This document shows, in pieces, positions 39,401 to 54,400 of a DNA stretch of 64,000 nucleotides. This DNA comes from Acanthopleura granulata. Taxonomy: Eukaryota > Mollusca > Polyplacophora > Chitonida > Chitonidae. The position numbers and the translations under genes are program-made. Numbering within the stretch: position 1 is the stretch's first letter; each line of letters begins with the position of its first letter. The stretch covers positions 14,533,357 to 14,597,356 of the forward strand of contig JABBOT010000010.1 of the NCBI GenBank assembly GCA_016165875.1, read 5' to 3'. Below the pieces are notes generated by a model. That model had not been told where the DNA came from and ran no database searches. It saw only the letters and a program-made list of their open reading frames with translations.

Positions 39401-42400
39401 GCATTTGTGCAGTTTAATTTTGGAAAAGAGATAAATAAAATGTGATTTCAGAATGTTTGAAATCGGATTTACTTCATATCTTATACATTGTTACAGAGTG
39501 TATAAATATGTTGAGTGCAAATGGAAACAGTATGTTTTTTTTTCACGTGAATTTGTGAAGCACATGTGAAATTCAAATAACAAAAAAAACGAAACACCAA
39601 CATTTGAGATTGCTTGTTTTCAGATCATCCTCCTCCTCAAGGTCAAGGTCCCGGTCACCTGAGCCAGCCTCGAAAGTCTTGTTTATCACGAGTTTTGGTG
39701 GGGAGAGTGACGAAGAGGGAGGGGTGTTGCACGGACCAGCTCTACCCACACAGGCTAACAAGGCCAAGTCAGAGGTCAACCAGAAAACATGGTCTGTTTT
39801 CTCTCTCTTTCCTCTAACCTGTCTTAGCTGTGAGCAGTGTGATACTGCTTGCAGAGTTGTCTCCCTTGATGTAGCCATCGGGGCTCAATGTTTGCCCCCT
39901 GATTTCACTATCGTCATTGAGTACTTTTTGTTACAGGCATGGGATGTGGTGAAAGTTGTGGATTGAACTGAGAATTGCTAAAATGACAAAATTAAGTTGT
40001 GAGGTGCTGGAGTCATGCCAATGTTTACCTCATGACTGGATTTAGAATAAGATAATTGTGAAATGGGCTTAATGAATAATGGAATAAAATATTGAAACAA
40101 AGGCGATATTTCAATATTTTAATACTAATCAGAACTTCAAATAAAGATAGAAATGTTGACATTTCACCTTGAATAAGTAAACTCTTGGGTAGTTTCTGAA
40201 CCCTTTTGTGGCTTTTGAAATTCCAGGCTGCATTTAAACATTTGGTGCTTCCTATCATTTGGTGACATTTGAAATTCAGGATGACTTTTTGACATTTGCT
40301 TTGACTTTGGAACAATATATGTGGTTTCTGAACAGCTTTGATGGTTTATGGACATTTTGGGTGGTGTCTGAACATTTTGGGTAGTTTCTTAACACTTTGG
40401 GTAGGTTGTGAACATTCAGGGTATCTTCTGAACAGTTGAATACCATACTATTAAAAATGATGTATGTAAAGGTTGAAGGGTAATACATTAAGCTGATCTC
40501 TGAAATTATCACCCCAAAGATATAAAGTGAAGTTAAAATTTAAAATTGTTTACCTGCCAGCAATGACTGAAGATGGATGTATTCAAAAATTTCCCTGGGG
40601 AATTGTAAGAAATAACACAAAGTACATAATATCTATCAAAATTTCGAATGAACATGTGTTTATGTTACTGTTGTAGGAATAGCAGTGACAGACAGCCTGA
40701 GCGAGGGAAGTCTCGAATATCTCAAGGGGGTAAATCCCGATCCAGGTCACCCAATCGCAGGAGGAGAATTCGAAGCCGATCGTCTTCCGGGTCGCCTCGA
40801 GGACGTCGTTATTCAGACAGACGTAGAACGAGGTCCCGCTCACCCCTTCACTCTGCTCACTCACTTGCTAAGGGGTATCGCAGAAACTCTGCGTATTCTG
40901 GGAGCAGGAGGTCACGAACGCAATCTCGCTCCCAAAGCAGAGACAAGGGCAGATATGGTAGCCGAGGCTCTCGATCACGATCATCTAGGAGCAGATCAAA
41001 GAGCCGATCACGTAGTCGATCCTCCTCCAGGTCAAGGTCGTCCAGTTACAGTTCTTCATCAAGGTCAAGGTCATCAAGATCAAGGTCCAGATCAAGGTGA
41101 GCATAGCAAAGAACCAGGATTGCCCTGTTTGAACATGTCATACATTTTGGCTTTCATGTCTGTGTTTATTTTGTCTGGAGCATTGCCAAATATTTATACT
41201 TTGTTGACTTTAATAATTCCCTGCCAGAGGCTCTCCAATTGTACAGGAGTATAGAAACAGAAAGTTTATTGTTCCTATAGTGATAAATGGAATTAAAAGT
41301 CTTTGGTTGTAACCACTACCTTTGACAAAACCAGGACACCCTCACACATTTAAGTAAGTCTGTCTAATATTTTTATAAAGCAGTCTCTACAATGGAAAGG
41401 CAGCATTTGAAATGTTAATTCCGTGTTAATGTCAGAAAATTGGATAATGGGCACTGCATTTGAGAAGATTTTAGTGATGGTACCGAGTGAAATATTAAAC
41501 ATATTTGTCCTCGTGATTGTACCCCAGAGTTTTTCCTGTCCAGATGATATTATTCAGAATCTTTCTCTTTGCATTTATATATTTATTATTTATTTGATTG
41601 GCTGTTTTACGCCTTACTCAGGAATATTCCACTTACACGACAATGGCCAAGTTTACGTGTATAATAACGTTGCTTTTTGAACATGTGTTCAGATTCCAGT
41701 TGCTTAGATAGTAATGCTTGTATGTTTTCAGGCCACGCTCCAAGTCCAAGAGCCCTAATGGGACCACAAAGCCAGTGATCAAGCGGTACCGACGTCCCAG
41801 CCTGTCTTCTAACCAAGACAGTGATTCAGACTCCAAGGAGTGCGAAATAAAACCAAAGGGGTGAGGAAAACAGTAGTATTGTGTCTCTTGTGTCTCACAC
41901 CATGGTCATCCCATGGTTAACAAAGAAGTGTCCTAAGTCAGGACCACTATGAACCAGCTGAGGTGATGTTAGCTGCAGCCTTTTGTTTGAAGGTTTGTTG
42001 TGTACTTGGCACCTCGCGCATCTGGATTTTTGCAGCTACCTATTTCAGACATCGTTATGTCACCTGTGACACGGTTCGATTTATTGATACTCTGTATTCA
42101 GTTCATATCTGGGTCATTCCAGGTAAAAAATCACCCAGTTGACCATCTTAATTTTCCTGTGGGCCTCCATGGCTTAGTCGGTTAGCGCGCCAGCGCAGCG
42201 CAATGACCGAAGCCTCCCACCAATGCGGTCGCTGTGAGTTCCCAGCTCATGCTGGCTTCTTCTCTGGCCGTACGTGGGAAGGTCCGCCAGCAGCCTGCAG
42301 ACGGTCTTGGATTTTTCCCGAGCTCTGCCCGGTTTCCTCCCACAACAATGCTGGCTGCCACCATATAACTGAAATATTCTTGAGTATGGCATAAAGCACC

Positions 42401-45400
42401 AATCAAATAAATAAATAATTTTCCTGAAATTGAATGTAACACAATGTTCAGCGCAGTATAAATTGACGAAGGTGTCTGTTATCCAAGATCATAGTTACTG
42501 TGTCAAATAGTGCGCATGAAAAAATTCAACCTTGTACACACAAGAAATACTGAGATATTGCTGTCTGAGAAAAAGATAAAAAGTCAATCAGTAGAAAAAG
42601 GTAAAAACTCAATGAGTAAAAAAAAGAGTGAATGGAATCCCAGTTTTAAAAGGCAGTACCTCAGTAACTCTGGGAGTAAAAATGATTTTGCCTGTGTTCA
42701 TTATATGTGTAGGTACTTACAGTTAAAGTACACCGGTTTTAGAATAGAAGAACAACATTCATAGATGTATCTAATGACTGTGTAAACTGACAGAATGTAT
42801 GTACATGCATATTACATTGCCTTGAATTGGCTTCTTGTACTGGATACATTTCTGTCACAGAATGTGAACTTCACCTCTCAGTTATCAAGCAACTGTGATA
42901 GTCTTTATTACATGTAGGGCTAGGCCTACACCTCTTGTGCTGCCAGGAGTTGTCTGGTCAGATTGAGATCAGAAGATAACATACATGTATTTACTTGAAA
43001 CGTGACTACTGAGGAAGATGTGCCAATCTGTTTTCCGCAGTATTTGTGAAGATATATATGCATGCAACTTTCAGTCTAAATCCATTGATGACCATTAGCA
43101 ACCACTGTCCACCCAAAACCTTACCCGTGGTTCTTTGTCCTTGCAGGTTTGTGCCTTCCCTTCCTTCTGGTAAAGGTTTACCAGTTTTACAAGTCAGTAA
43201 GAACCTATTGTTTCTCTCTTTAGCGTCATACTTGACTTCACTTATTCATCAGACGACATTTTTGTATTTGCAGTAGTGTTTTGATATATTGGCGTGGTTA
43301 CTTGACATTTGGGTGGAACATAAACATTAGGAACTAAGAAAAGATATAGATAAACTAATGAAACGTAGGTGAATAATATCACTTATTAGGACAACAGGGT
43401 CTGATGATTTGGTGCTAAAGTCTCTGTGCCAGATGTATTTTGATTCTTTGATTCTTCATGTTTTCTGTACATGACCAGAGAGGAAATTAGACACTTTCTG
43501 TACTGTACTTTGCAACAGAGCAGTGTGCATCTAAATTTTGGGATGTAAGTGTTTGTTTTGAGCTATGACTCCTGACTGTAAAGGAACAGTGTTAGCTGTC
43601 TTTATGTGATAACATGGTGTCAAGTTCAGTGTTGCATCTCATTGCACTCTCAGATTACAGTTACACCCACTTCAGGTGTCAAACTTTGATGTACTAGGCC
43701 TACATATTAATTCTCTGTAGTACAAGAAAAGATATGGTCACCTTCGGTAATAAGCAGGAGCTCATTTGATCGTACTAGAGAATTTTTATCGGTTTATCGC
43801 AAAGGGTTCGCTCAAAGTGCTCCATGCCTCATGTCCTGGAGAAGTGCTCGAATTTTTATGTTGGTTGAATTGCACAGATATTTTAATTATAATTATGTCT
43901 TATGGAGGACTTCATATAGCTAATAGACACTGATAGCTAAATTGTAATTTTCTGGAATACTGATTTTCATTTTTCGTGTGGAGGCCATGTGCTTAAACAT
44001 ATAGCACTTAATTTTTATAGCCCATCAGTAATGGTGGGCCATATTATGGGATGGTTCATCTGTCTGTAAACTTTTTGGTGTTACCACTGCATGTGTGTCT
44101 ACAGAACCGCTTCACTGAGCTATGAAATTTGTTGACATCCCTACTTTTGCTTTTTTCTCTATCCCAGTACTGGACTCTAAATTCTTAATAAACTGTCATG
44201 CTTGGTGACAATAAGTGCTTCAAAGATGCTCCTGTGACCATTTGCAGCATCTTAGGTTCTCAGTAACCTGTGTATCTGTCTACATCATAAAACATGTATG
44301 CAGGTCTCTGTGATTTGGTTTGTCATGTCAGCACTCAGATTGATGATCTGCTTCACTTACAGAGTCTGAAATAGGATAATCCTATGAATATCAGTCATGA
44401 CGACCAAGCCTGATGGCATTTTCTGCTGTTCACTGTGCCGTGATCGGTGTATAATGATATTCAGAAAGCCATGATACAGAAAGCGTAATTTATCGAAACA
44501 AAGGTCTGGCAATCTACAAGTCTAACAATGATATATAATGTTCTGTCAACCAGGGCTGTTATGAAAGCTTGCCAGACTCGTGGGATCAAGGATCGAGTTA
44601 TTAACATGACTTTTTATACAGCCTGGTTATTTTTTAAATTGTAGACGATAGATGTTTTGAACTGGATGGATTCTACAATAGTTACTTGGCCAAGTTGATC
44701 CTAAAGGAATCGGAAAACATGGCTGAACTACATATTATATATGTGTCTGATGTAATTTCCTGCTTTTGATTGACAGAAAAGTTCTCTAACCAGACCTCAG
44801 GAACGTCTGAGGAAGAAGATGCAGGCTGCCCTGAACAGACAATGTGAGTAGAACTAGACAGAGTTGTGGCACTTGCCAACTCATAGCCTGCATTAAATAC
44901 TGCATTTTGTGGTATTTTAGGTGGGGTATCAGTGTGTCTCTGATAGTTTATATTATTGAATTGTTTTACAATGCAAGCTTAGTCAGTAAACCTGGAAAAC
45001 AGTTTAAATATTTATTGGAATATTGTCATCATTGTTAAGACGTATGTGTTCATATAAACAGTGAAATTTGTGAAGAGATACCAGAGATACATGATATGTT
45101 CCCCGGGCAGTGTCACTTTTCACAGGTGTCACTGCATGCACATATGCCTTCCCATTTATCAGAAATATACATATTCATAAATGGCACATATTGGTCTCTT
45201 TGGGCACATGAGTGGTGAAGCTACATACTGAAAGAAGTCTTCATCATCTCATGTTGAATGGGCGTTGGTAGTTATCCAGTGAGGGACTGCATCGTTTTGA
45301 AGTCGTCATATCTTTAAAAAAATGTCTGTCAGTAGTATGTTAAAAAATTTATGTGTCATTTTGTAAAATGTAGTATTCATGCAAATCAGGTGATATGATT

Positions 45401-48400
45401 TTCTTCTGACCGCAGACAAAGCAGACAAAAAGGCTGAGCATGTGAGGACAGCTAAAATGGAACAGGAAAGAATGGTATGTATAACTCCCAGATTTTTGGA
45501 AAGCACATTCAGAGTACTTACACGGTTTGGGTTTGTTATAACCTGATGGAACTGACGTTAAAATAGAACGATTAGTTCACATTGTGATCAGCTATTATAC
45601 ACCACCAGAATTGAGTTACAAGCTGTAGGTTGAGGTGTGACATAAAATAGAAGCCCTGCATTTTAAACAGGGAGAGTATGGTGAGGGTGGTGATGGAAAT
45701 ATTGCCAAGAGTTGTCTCCCCTTAATCGCGTTTCCTATAAACCATTAACCAGAATATTTTTCATTTGCATATTGGAATATTCACCTGTTTGAAATGTGAA
45801 AACTGAAAGCTGTAAATACATTTTGTCCTGTAATGCATACAAATTCAGAATTATTTGTTAAAATTTTAGGTGTATTCGACTAAAAGTATTACGTTGACAG
45901 CAAACAGTAATTATTTTACCATACTTTGGCAGGCAAACTTTTGTTGTTGGAAAGCTGCAAAAAACTATGTATACATATACATTTCAAATTTCACAACTTT
46001 TAATTTCTCAAGAGAGTGCCTGTTCACATTCTGCTGCCGACAAGATAACTATTGTAGTGAACTGGAAGTAATTTACACATGTTTCATTTTGTTGTAAATA
46101 ACTCAGTGGTTAATTCAGTATTTGTGTGTGTACATTTAGAACACATCACTTTAGGATTTCATTTCTGAGTTGAGTTGAATTACCATTTCTGAGTTGAGTT
46201 GAGTCAGCATTTCTGAGTTGAGTTGAGTCAGCATTTCTGATTTGAGTTGAGTCAGCTGCAGCATAATGCCCTTGGCTAAATTTGGCCTAAATCAGATGTT
46301 GCTTACTAAATCTGACTTATGGCAGATAGGATATGGGCTAGGCATTCTGATTGATACAAGGCTCAGTAATTTGATCCATGGTCGTATATAAAAGCCTGAG
46401 TGCCGAAAGTCTTGTGCAAAACGAAAATGTTGCCACGATATGGCTGAAATATTGCCAATGTGGCATTCAGCCATAATCATTCATTCATTCATTCAAAACC
46501 AAAATGATCCAACTAATGTACTAAATCAAGTTTTTCTGTTTCAGTATTTTTTTTTTGATTATAATTATTTGATTGGGTGGCATGATTATTCATTTCTTTT
46601 TCGTTGATCTGGAGATTTGGATATTTTTAAGGATCGAGAGGAGGAATTGAGATCCCGCATGCTTGAGATCCGCAGGAAGGAGCGTGAACGCAGACATCTC
46701 GAGCGAGAACGCGACCGTGCACCTGGAAACTCCCGACAGCGTCACAGTAGCGACAGCGACAGCTCTAATAGTTCTTCCCAGGATGACAGGAGGAAGGTCA
46801 AGAATCGATCTCCTTCACCCAAATATATACGAAGGTGAGCCTCACTTGTTTTACATAGTGCTTGCTGCAGTGTGGGGCAAATCAATGGATTTTACTAGGG
46901 GATATATGTACTATAATGAATATTATCCGTGCCAGACGACTTTAATTTCCTGACTTACCTTGAAAATCCTCTAAAATCAGTATTTCAGGAAATAAGTTGT
47001 CTGAAAAGTATTGATTATGGTATATACTGGTATATATTATAAATGTAATCAATTTTTCACCCTATGCCTAACATGGGGAACCTTAAAGTGCAAAAGGTCA
47101 TCACTTTATGGTCATACATCGAGTACTCAGGGATTCAAGATCATTGACAGCTGGTCAGCTGTGTGCCACAGCTTGATTTAATTCCTTTTGTCCAGTTTTC
47201 CACAAAACACTTTCCCAGTTTTAGACAATATGGGGGGAATGCTTGGTAATATTTTTGCATTTTCAGGAGTCTATGTTGACAAGTTGTGAACTTTTATCAG
47301 TTCGTGCTGCTCAAACAATAATAATGTAAACCTATTCAGTTCTCAACAAACTCAATTGAATGTATCACAAATGTGACTGAATTAACAAGGCAGTCGTTCC
47401 AAAAAAAATGTTTGTTGGGCTTAACCCGACCTGATGAGAAAAACTAAGGTCATCGGGTATGGAATTCTTTTCTTTTGTTATTGCTCTTGAAAAATATAGA
47501 GATTTTAAAGAAATTAACACGCAGAAGAAATTACAAAAAAAAAAAAAATACCTTCATCAAAGTACGAATAAAAACTTTTGTTTTGGCCCTATTTTAAAGG
47601 GTCGGTCGTGTTACGCCCAACGAGCAGATTTTTAAGGATGGCCCTAGCAGCCAGTATAATAAAGGAATAATTAATTACACATGTATGATGTAACATATCA
47701 GAGATATCATTAAAGTGTACATTAGCTAGGTGTGCATGCATTATTAGGGAGTTATGTGGCTGCTAAACAGCGTAACAAAACATCTACCTTATGTTTTAGC
47801 CCTGCAGGCTATCAGTTCGGGGGGAATCTTCAATAGAATTTCTTGTTGTTTACGCTGCGTGTGTATGGTTTGTAGTGGTTAATGTAATCGCGTCATAAAG
47901 GTAGGCTCATGTTAATTTCTACATTCTGTCACACCATGTCAAACCGCAGCAGTGTACGTGCAGACACTGTTACATGAAGACTTAACACTATTTTCTCATA
48001 TTACTACAACATGTCAGCCTGTGTCGTGCATGTGACTAAATCAGTGTGCCACCAATATTGCTTATTTTATGATGTTGTAACACTTTAACCACACACAGCA
48101 ATTTTTGCCAGATACTGACACTAAGAATGCTTCAGTCATGGAAGGGCAGTTTCTGTTCCACTTTTGTAACTGTTCAACCATGCAGCATCCTGTTGAAAGG
48201 AATTGTTGTTTTGAATGATGCGTGAGTCCATTAGTTGCTGATTTGGGGTTTTGGATGGATGAGGAATATGTTAACTTTGTACTAACTGACTGGGATCACT
48301 GGAGGGGTGTAAGTACTTGTGCTATTTGTGTTCACACAAACCCATTAAATGTGTCTTTATGGCCTGTGTTATAATCGCAGTGTTCAGCTGTCCCTAGCAG

Positions 48401-51400
48401 TTAGTGGGAAGTACTGAATTATGCAGCCATCTTCTAATAAAGGAGAAAGATCAAGGTTGTGCAGGGTCTTTTTTTTTTCTTCCTTTATTTCTCATGAAAT
48501 CCTAACCTATTTACCTTTTAATTGTCCACTGTAAGGACTTCAGGTTCCTGAAAAATACGACCCTTAAACCTGTTGTAGTATTGTGGAAAGTGGTTCAATA
48601 CTTGATGGCGAAAATATTTGGCTAATTTACATATGTGTAGCAGAGAGCCAGTGTACAAGCTTCCGGCAGTCATATTAAATTACGTGATAAGCACATGGTG
48701 TTTGGTAATAAGTTGAAGTGAAAATTATGTACCCAAGTTGTGTCTAATTACAAGACATTTTTCCATTTTCAGTTAATTTCATTATTATCAGATTGTAAAA
48801 TGTCAGATACAGATTATACTTGTACTAAATGTTGCTTTATCACATGGCAGGCCACCTTGTGCCCTGCAGATCATTACTGCGGGGTTACAAAACACAGTTC
48901 AGTACAGCAGGTTCACCATTGTGTCATGTTTGTTTGAATCCAGCTGTGGCAGTTTCTGCTGCAACAGTGAGTGGGAGAGTTTGTCAGTTACCTGTCTCAG
49001 GGCAGTAGTTTACTCCATGCACTCCGGGTTGCCACAACCATAGTCCTGACCTGATGTGATGTAAAGTGAACAGTTTTTGAGGCCACATGAAACACGAATT
49101 AAATAAATAAATCAGATTTGTGTTCTAAGTTTAGGCCATGTAGTTGAAATTCACTCATATGAAGATACTGTTTACTGCCCATAAAAGCTACATGTATTTA
49201 TCAAAATTTGACTGCACACTGATCAATGTCACCGAGGGACACACGGTTTTCGAAATTGCCAACAACCCTGAAGGAGGGATCCACCACATCCAATGTCCAA
49301 TCACCACTTGTCATGACAATGTCACTTTTCATTGGAATCCAGGTAAAAGCGGTTGTGACGTCATGACGTCATAGTAAGAGTGAACATTTGTAACTGATGT
49401 GTGGAACATCCAGTTGATCCACTTGCAACACTATTGATTATGATTGGTCAAGTGCATGTTCTTGATTGACCATTCAGAGAGGTCTGCATATGCCTCCAAT
49501 GTGTCTTTAGCCAATGAAGAAGCAGGATGTATTTGTTGTTAAAGATCAGATGACACTTTCTAAAGTGTTGAATTTAATCTTGGTGAAATGTTGCTTTTGA
49601 GGCACCTGTAACACTGATAAAGTGAAAGCTGCTGATGGGTTTATCGTTTGTTCCATCCCCAAAACCTTGACAGAATGTAGTAAAGAGCATACCTGGAAAA
49701 TGATTGGGCTAGCATCCTGAATACCAGTCAGTATCAATATTGTGAAGAAGCTTCAAAGAGCTAAACACCAGTTTGATTTTACCAAGTGCATGTTGGATTA
49801 ATTCTGCTGTGGATTCCAAATGAAAGTATGAAGAGGAAGGTCAACCGGTGTGAGCTAATCCTTCCATTGTTCCCATTCTCTCGTATGATAGTGAATGACA
49901 CAAACTGGTTTGGAAATAGTAGCCCGTGATTTGCCGAGAAAGATTTGACTTGTGGTGTGGTAAATCGGCATAAATTCACCTCATTACATCAATCTGCCGC
50001 CCTAGTGGAAATATTCTTTTGTACCATTACAGGGCTCATACTTTAACAAAATTTTACTGTACCCAACTGTATTCTCTCGTTTACATGCCCACTGCACCAT
50101 GGCACATATTGTAAATCATTACATAGGCTACTTTTGGAGTACAACTAACACCACATTTCTCACTAAACTGTGGTCAGTATATTTTGTTTCCTATTATAAC
50201 ATTGTATAATTCATCAGTTGTCATATTAGGCATCAAAGCTACTCACAGACAAGAACATTTACCTCCAAATGCTGAACTGGTTCAGTGTGTTCATACAATT
50301 GCTGTCGGACTCTCAGAATATTCGTTTCAAATAAACTTTTGATCATTGAAGATTTGGTTGTCACTGCTTGGCAGTAGATATGATTTGTAAGTCTCTTCCT
50401 CTCATTTGAAATGCATGCAGCTGTCATCTGGACTGTAATGTCTAGTGTGATGAATGCCGCTTCACTGCCATGGGCAGGAATTTTTCTTGTTCCACTGTGG
50501 TTTTTTGTATTCAACAACTGGATTGACCAAAAAGTTAAAACTTCCATTTTTGTCTTGTCCATTAAAGTACAGAAGATTTAACCTTAATTGTATTTACCAC
50601 AATCAATCAGTCAACCTGTCCATGAACTTATAATCAACCGTTTCAATTGTTAAGTTTAAAGAGAATAGAGCTGTTTTTTTTCTGCTGAAGATTTCATGTG
50701 GGATTTTTACTCTGGGACTGTAAAGTAGGCCAAGGGAGGCCAGGCTGGAAGAAGTGTAATGAAAAATGCATAAGCTGGCAATGTTACGTAGAAGATTAGG
50801 CAAGTGGAGAAAGATAGGAAAAAAAAATAGGAGAGAAAAAAAAAAGAACCGCACAGCAACTGGTGATGTGCTTAAGCTGGGTTTGGCTGACCTGTAGCCA
50901 GAGGGGCTAGGCAAATGACTACAGGGCCGTGTGCACGCAGACGGCCAGGCGGACTGTGGTGAAAATCACTCAGTGGAAATAGACATGTAATAGACGTGGC
51001 ACTGATGACTTGCACTGGCTGGAGGAGGCATGCTGTTTTTATCCCTGTACGTTTCACCTAGCCGCTGCAGTACAGTGCAGCTGTGCTGGTCTGCTTCCGC
51101 ATGGATGGAGTTGTAGGGATACTTGGGGCTCTGTTAGGGGGGAAGCGTTAGTATGTTTATAGCACAAGGCACTGACCATTGTGTAGAAAGGTTGTCCTTA
51201 ATATCAGTCATTTCTTCCTTTATCTGCTGTACACATTAAACATTGTCCATTGACTTGAATATTAGTTGGGACCTTAAATACTACTCAAATAAATAAATCA
51301 GTTCACATGTGTGATTGATTTTTTTTTTATTTTATTTTATTGAATATTTATTATTTATTTCTGAGAAACAATATGGATAAGCAGGGAATGTGTGCTCCTG

Positions 51401-54400
51401 AACTACAAAATGGCACCCTGATGACGGGAGTTCAAATCCATCTTCTGCCATCTTTGTCATATGTTGAAGTAGTCCACATGGTCTACCTGGATTGTTGACA
51501 TGTTCTGATATTCATCACCTTTGCACACATTTCAAAGGGTTGTGTGCTTCTCACAGAATTTAAGAATGGCTGAGCTACTTAAATTTCACAAGTTCATTTG
51601 TTTCTGGTGTCTGATATGTACATGTATACACATCTGGCTTCCGCATTTTCACTGTTTCGCTTTTTCCTCATTTTAGCATTTCCTTGCCACAACATCCCTG
51701 AAATATGGGAAAAGTCATGTTGAACCCTTATCATCCTCAAATTCTCAGATAAAGCTGCAGTAGGTTTTTGTTATTCTTTGACATTATCCAATATTCTGTT
51801 ACAACATCGTTGCTCCAAGCCCCCATTTTGACCTCTTTGTACATAAAGAGAGATTATTAGGAGGACGTGTATTACCAGTGGGTATTACATTATCTCTGGA
51901 GGTGTGAGAGACAAGTCACACCTTGTGCTTATTGTCAGGCAGAAAGCCCCCTGCGGAGCCCCTGACCCTAGTTGTGTAATTAGTTACGTCTGTGTACAAT
52001 CTGCTGCAGTCCATCGCTCAGTGACTACTGAAGCACAGGCCATTATAAGGGAGGGGTTGTGGTGACACGGGTAAATCTCCGTTTGGACATGTAACACAGC
52101 ACTGGCAAGACCTATGCGGAAAACAGAGACGACAGGAAATACATTGTACCTAATTGTTTTACTGAGAGCGTCTTCTTTTTTTCTATTCTCTTCTTGCATT
52201 TGGCAGTCGCAAAACTTGACCTTTACAGTAACCAACTCTCCCTGTCCTTTGAGAATCTGGCAGCATTTCCTTCCCACTCTTTTTCCTCGTGCATGAGTGT
52301 TTTTCTCTTTTCTTTCTCTTGTTGTAATCAAGATTTAAAAATGTCAAGCAAAAGTGTAGGAGGAAGAAATAGATCCTTGTGAAATTTAGTTAATAATCAC
52401 TGTTATCAGAGATGATTAAGGCTTAATTCACGAGGCTGATGGAGATTCCCCAATACATAGCAGTACTGGCAGCATACTTTCAAAATATTTCAGTTCACTG
52501 CAAGAAGAATTTCGCATTGGTTCGAGGCACTGCTAATAAAGTTGTTGATTGCAGCATTTCCGGGCAGTGAAACCACTCAGCAAGTTGCAGGGTTCCCCCC
52601 TCTCTTTTCCACCAACCCCTTAGGTCATATCTGATTTCCTCTTCCTGGTGTGTATTTGTAGTTGTGGGAAAAGTATTGAAAAATTCTTCTGCGTAACGTA
52701 AAACGTGTGTCATGAGTGCGTTACAAGAAATTGTGAGAGAGCAGTCAGATAAGACTGGTGGTGATAAGCTACATGTACCTGTAGGTGGTCAGGATGACAT
52801 GTATTGTATTTGACCTTTCAGTTGTGACTGTGTTACTCATTTTGCCTGCTTGTGAGAGTTCTGTACATCCTGGAAAGATGTTTGAAGCTTGTTTGCACCA
52901 TACACTGGTACCTTATTCGTTATCATCAAAAGTGATTCATCATGACCTTTACCTGCATCTAGCAGAGATTTTATTTCAGGCAGATGTTTAGGTCAATGTA
53001 ATGGGAAGCAAGAAGTCCTCTTGACGGGATGAATCCTGCCATGTGTCCACATCAGCATCCTGCATCATCACCTGTGTGCAGCATGAATTTGCTGGTCGAA
53101 GTCGAAGTGCTATTGCCTAAATGCACAGTAAGACTGCTCAAAGTGCTTGACACTTTCAGCTGATTAGCTTTTTGCTTAGGCGTATTAATTTGCCTGAATC
53201 ACTGAGCGTGCGACACAATTGGCATGCCACGCTTCCCCTGCTGTTCTCTTCATCTGCTGTGGCATGCACATCAGTGTTTCTACTCAGTGCTGCCCATTAT
53301 GACCTTTTGGTCTGATTTTGTGCTTCCGTTGAACCCATTCATTACTTTCCAGCAAACACCAATGCAGTGGAAGTCCCCTCTAATACAGTGTAAACTCAAA
53401 TCCGAACACAACACAATAAATCGTAGATGTAATAGTGAAAAGGATCAAAACTTATTTTGAGGAAAATCCGGGAAATATTAAAATAGTGCCCTTATGTTGT
53501 ATGTGCGCTTGAATCGTGAATTCCTCAGTGCTCACCTCTACACCAAGCTATTGTAAAGAAAGCCCAGTGTGTGTAACCAATACGAGCGGAAATGTACATG
53601 TCGAAGGGATGAGAAAGCTTGTTGAATAAGACATGAAACCCGAGCATACGTACATGTGTACATAAATGTCCAAGGTGGTGTGCAGATAGGAAGTGTGGTT
53701 ATCAGTATGTAGGAACATGTTTTCTAACAGTGACCAGAACACTGTTGCATGGGAATTAAGGTTGTTCTTCACTGTGGCAGTTTGGCTCTGTGTGGCCCCA
53801 CACAGTCTGGTTTTAAAATATGAAAGGAAAAAGATAGGAAAAATAACTATTTTATAATTATTTGGATTGTGAAGAGGGAGAGTTATCTCCCTTTACCTAT
53901 CCACAAGTTTTTTGGAAGCTTACAGTTGGTAGCTGTTTGTGGAATAACTGCCAAATGCTGGAATTCAACTGAAATTTCCTTCTGAACTAGGTACCATGCT
54001 GCAAAAGCACTTGATTGTGAGTGCCAGCAGTTTGCATACTTTCAGGTATTAGCCAGATCAGTGTTAATATATGTGTGTATTGATCAAATCTGCAGTATGT
54101 TATAAACATCATGTTGGTAGAAGGGATCATTTGACCAAGTGTTCAAAGCCCCCCCCCCCCCCAACCAGGTTACCAATAATCAATTTTATGTCCTTTTCTT
54201 TCTTTTGTAATTTTGAACTTTACATCTTGAATAGGTCTCCATTATACAACATTTCTGTGTATTAAGGGTTGTGTATGATGGTGAACTAGATTTTGTTGAC
54301 CCCTGCATACAACAGCCTGATCAATACCTTCAGTATGTGACACAGGAGCTACTGGCATCAACACCCTCTTATTCACCTTCTCCCCATGTTAATACCCTTC

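Noticed and set aside
40025..40512. Three repeat-like minus-strand frames
   Set aside because: Produced by the degenerate ~24-bp tandem repeat in CLASRP intron 11.
42162..42250. tRNA gene
   Set aside because: A- and B-box-like words are present but the arms do not fold as a tRNA, and the segment continues into a SINE body. The same holds for 4826, 38622 (minus) and 62744.
49144..49380. 76-codon frame ending near a GTAAAA donor
   Set aside because: Tempting as an exon, but no good acceptor in a matching phase and no family similarity to CLASRP.
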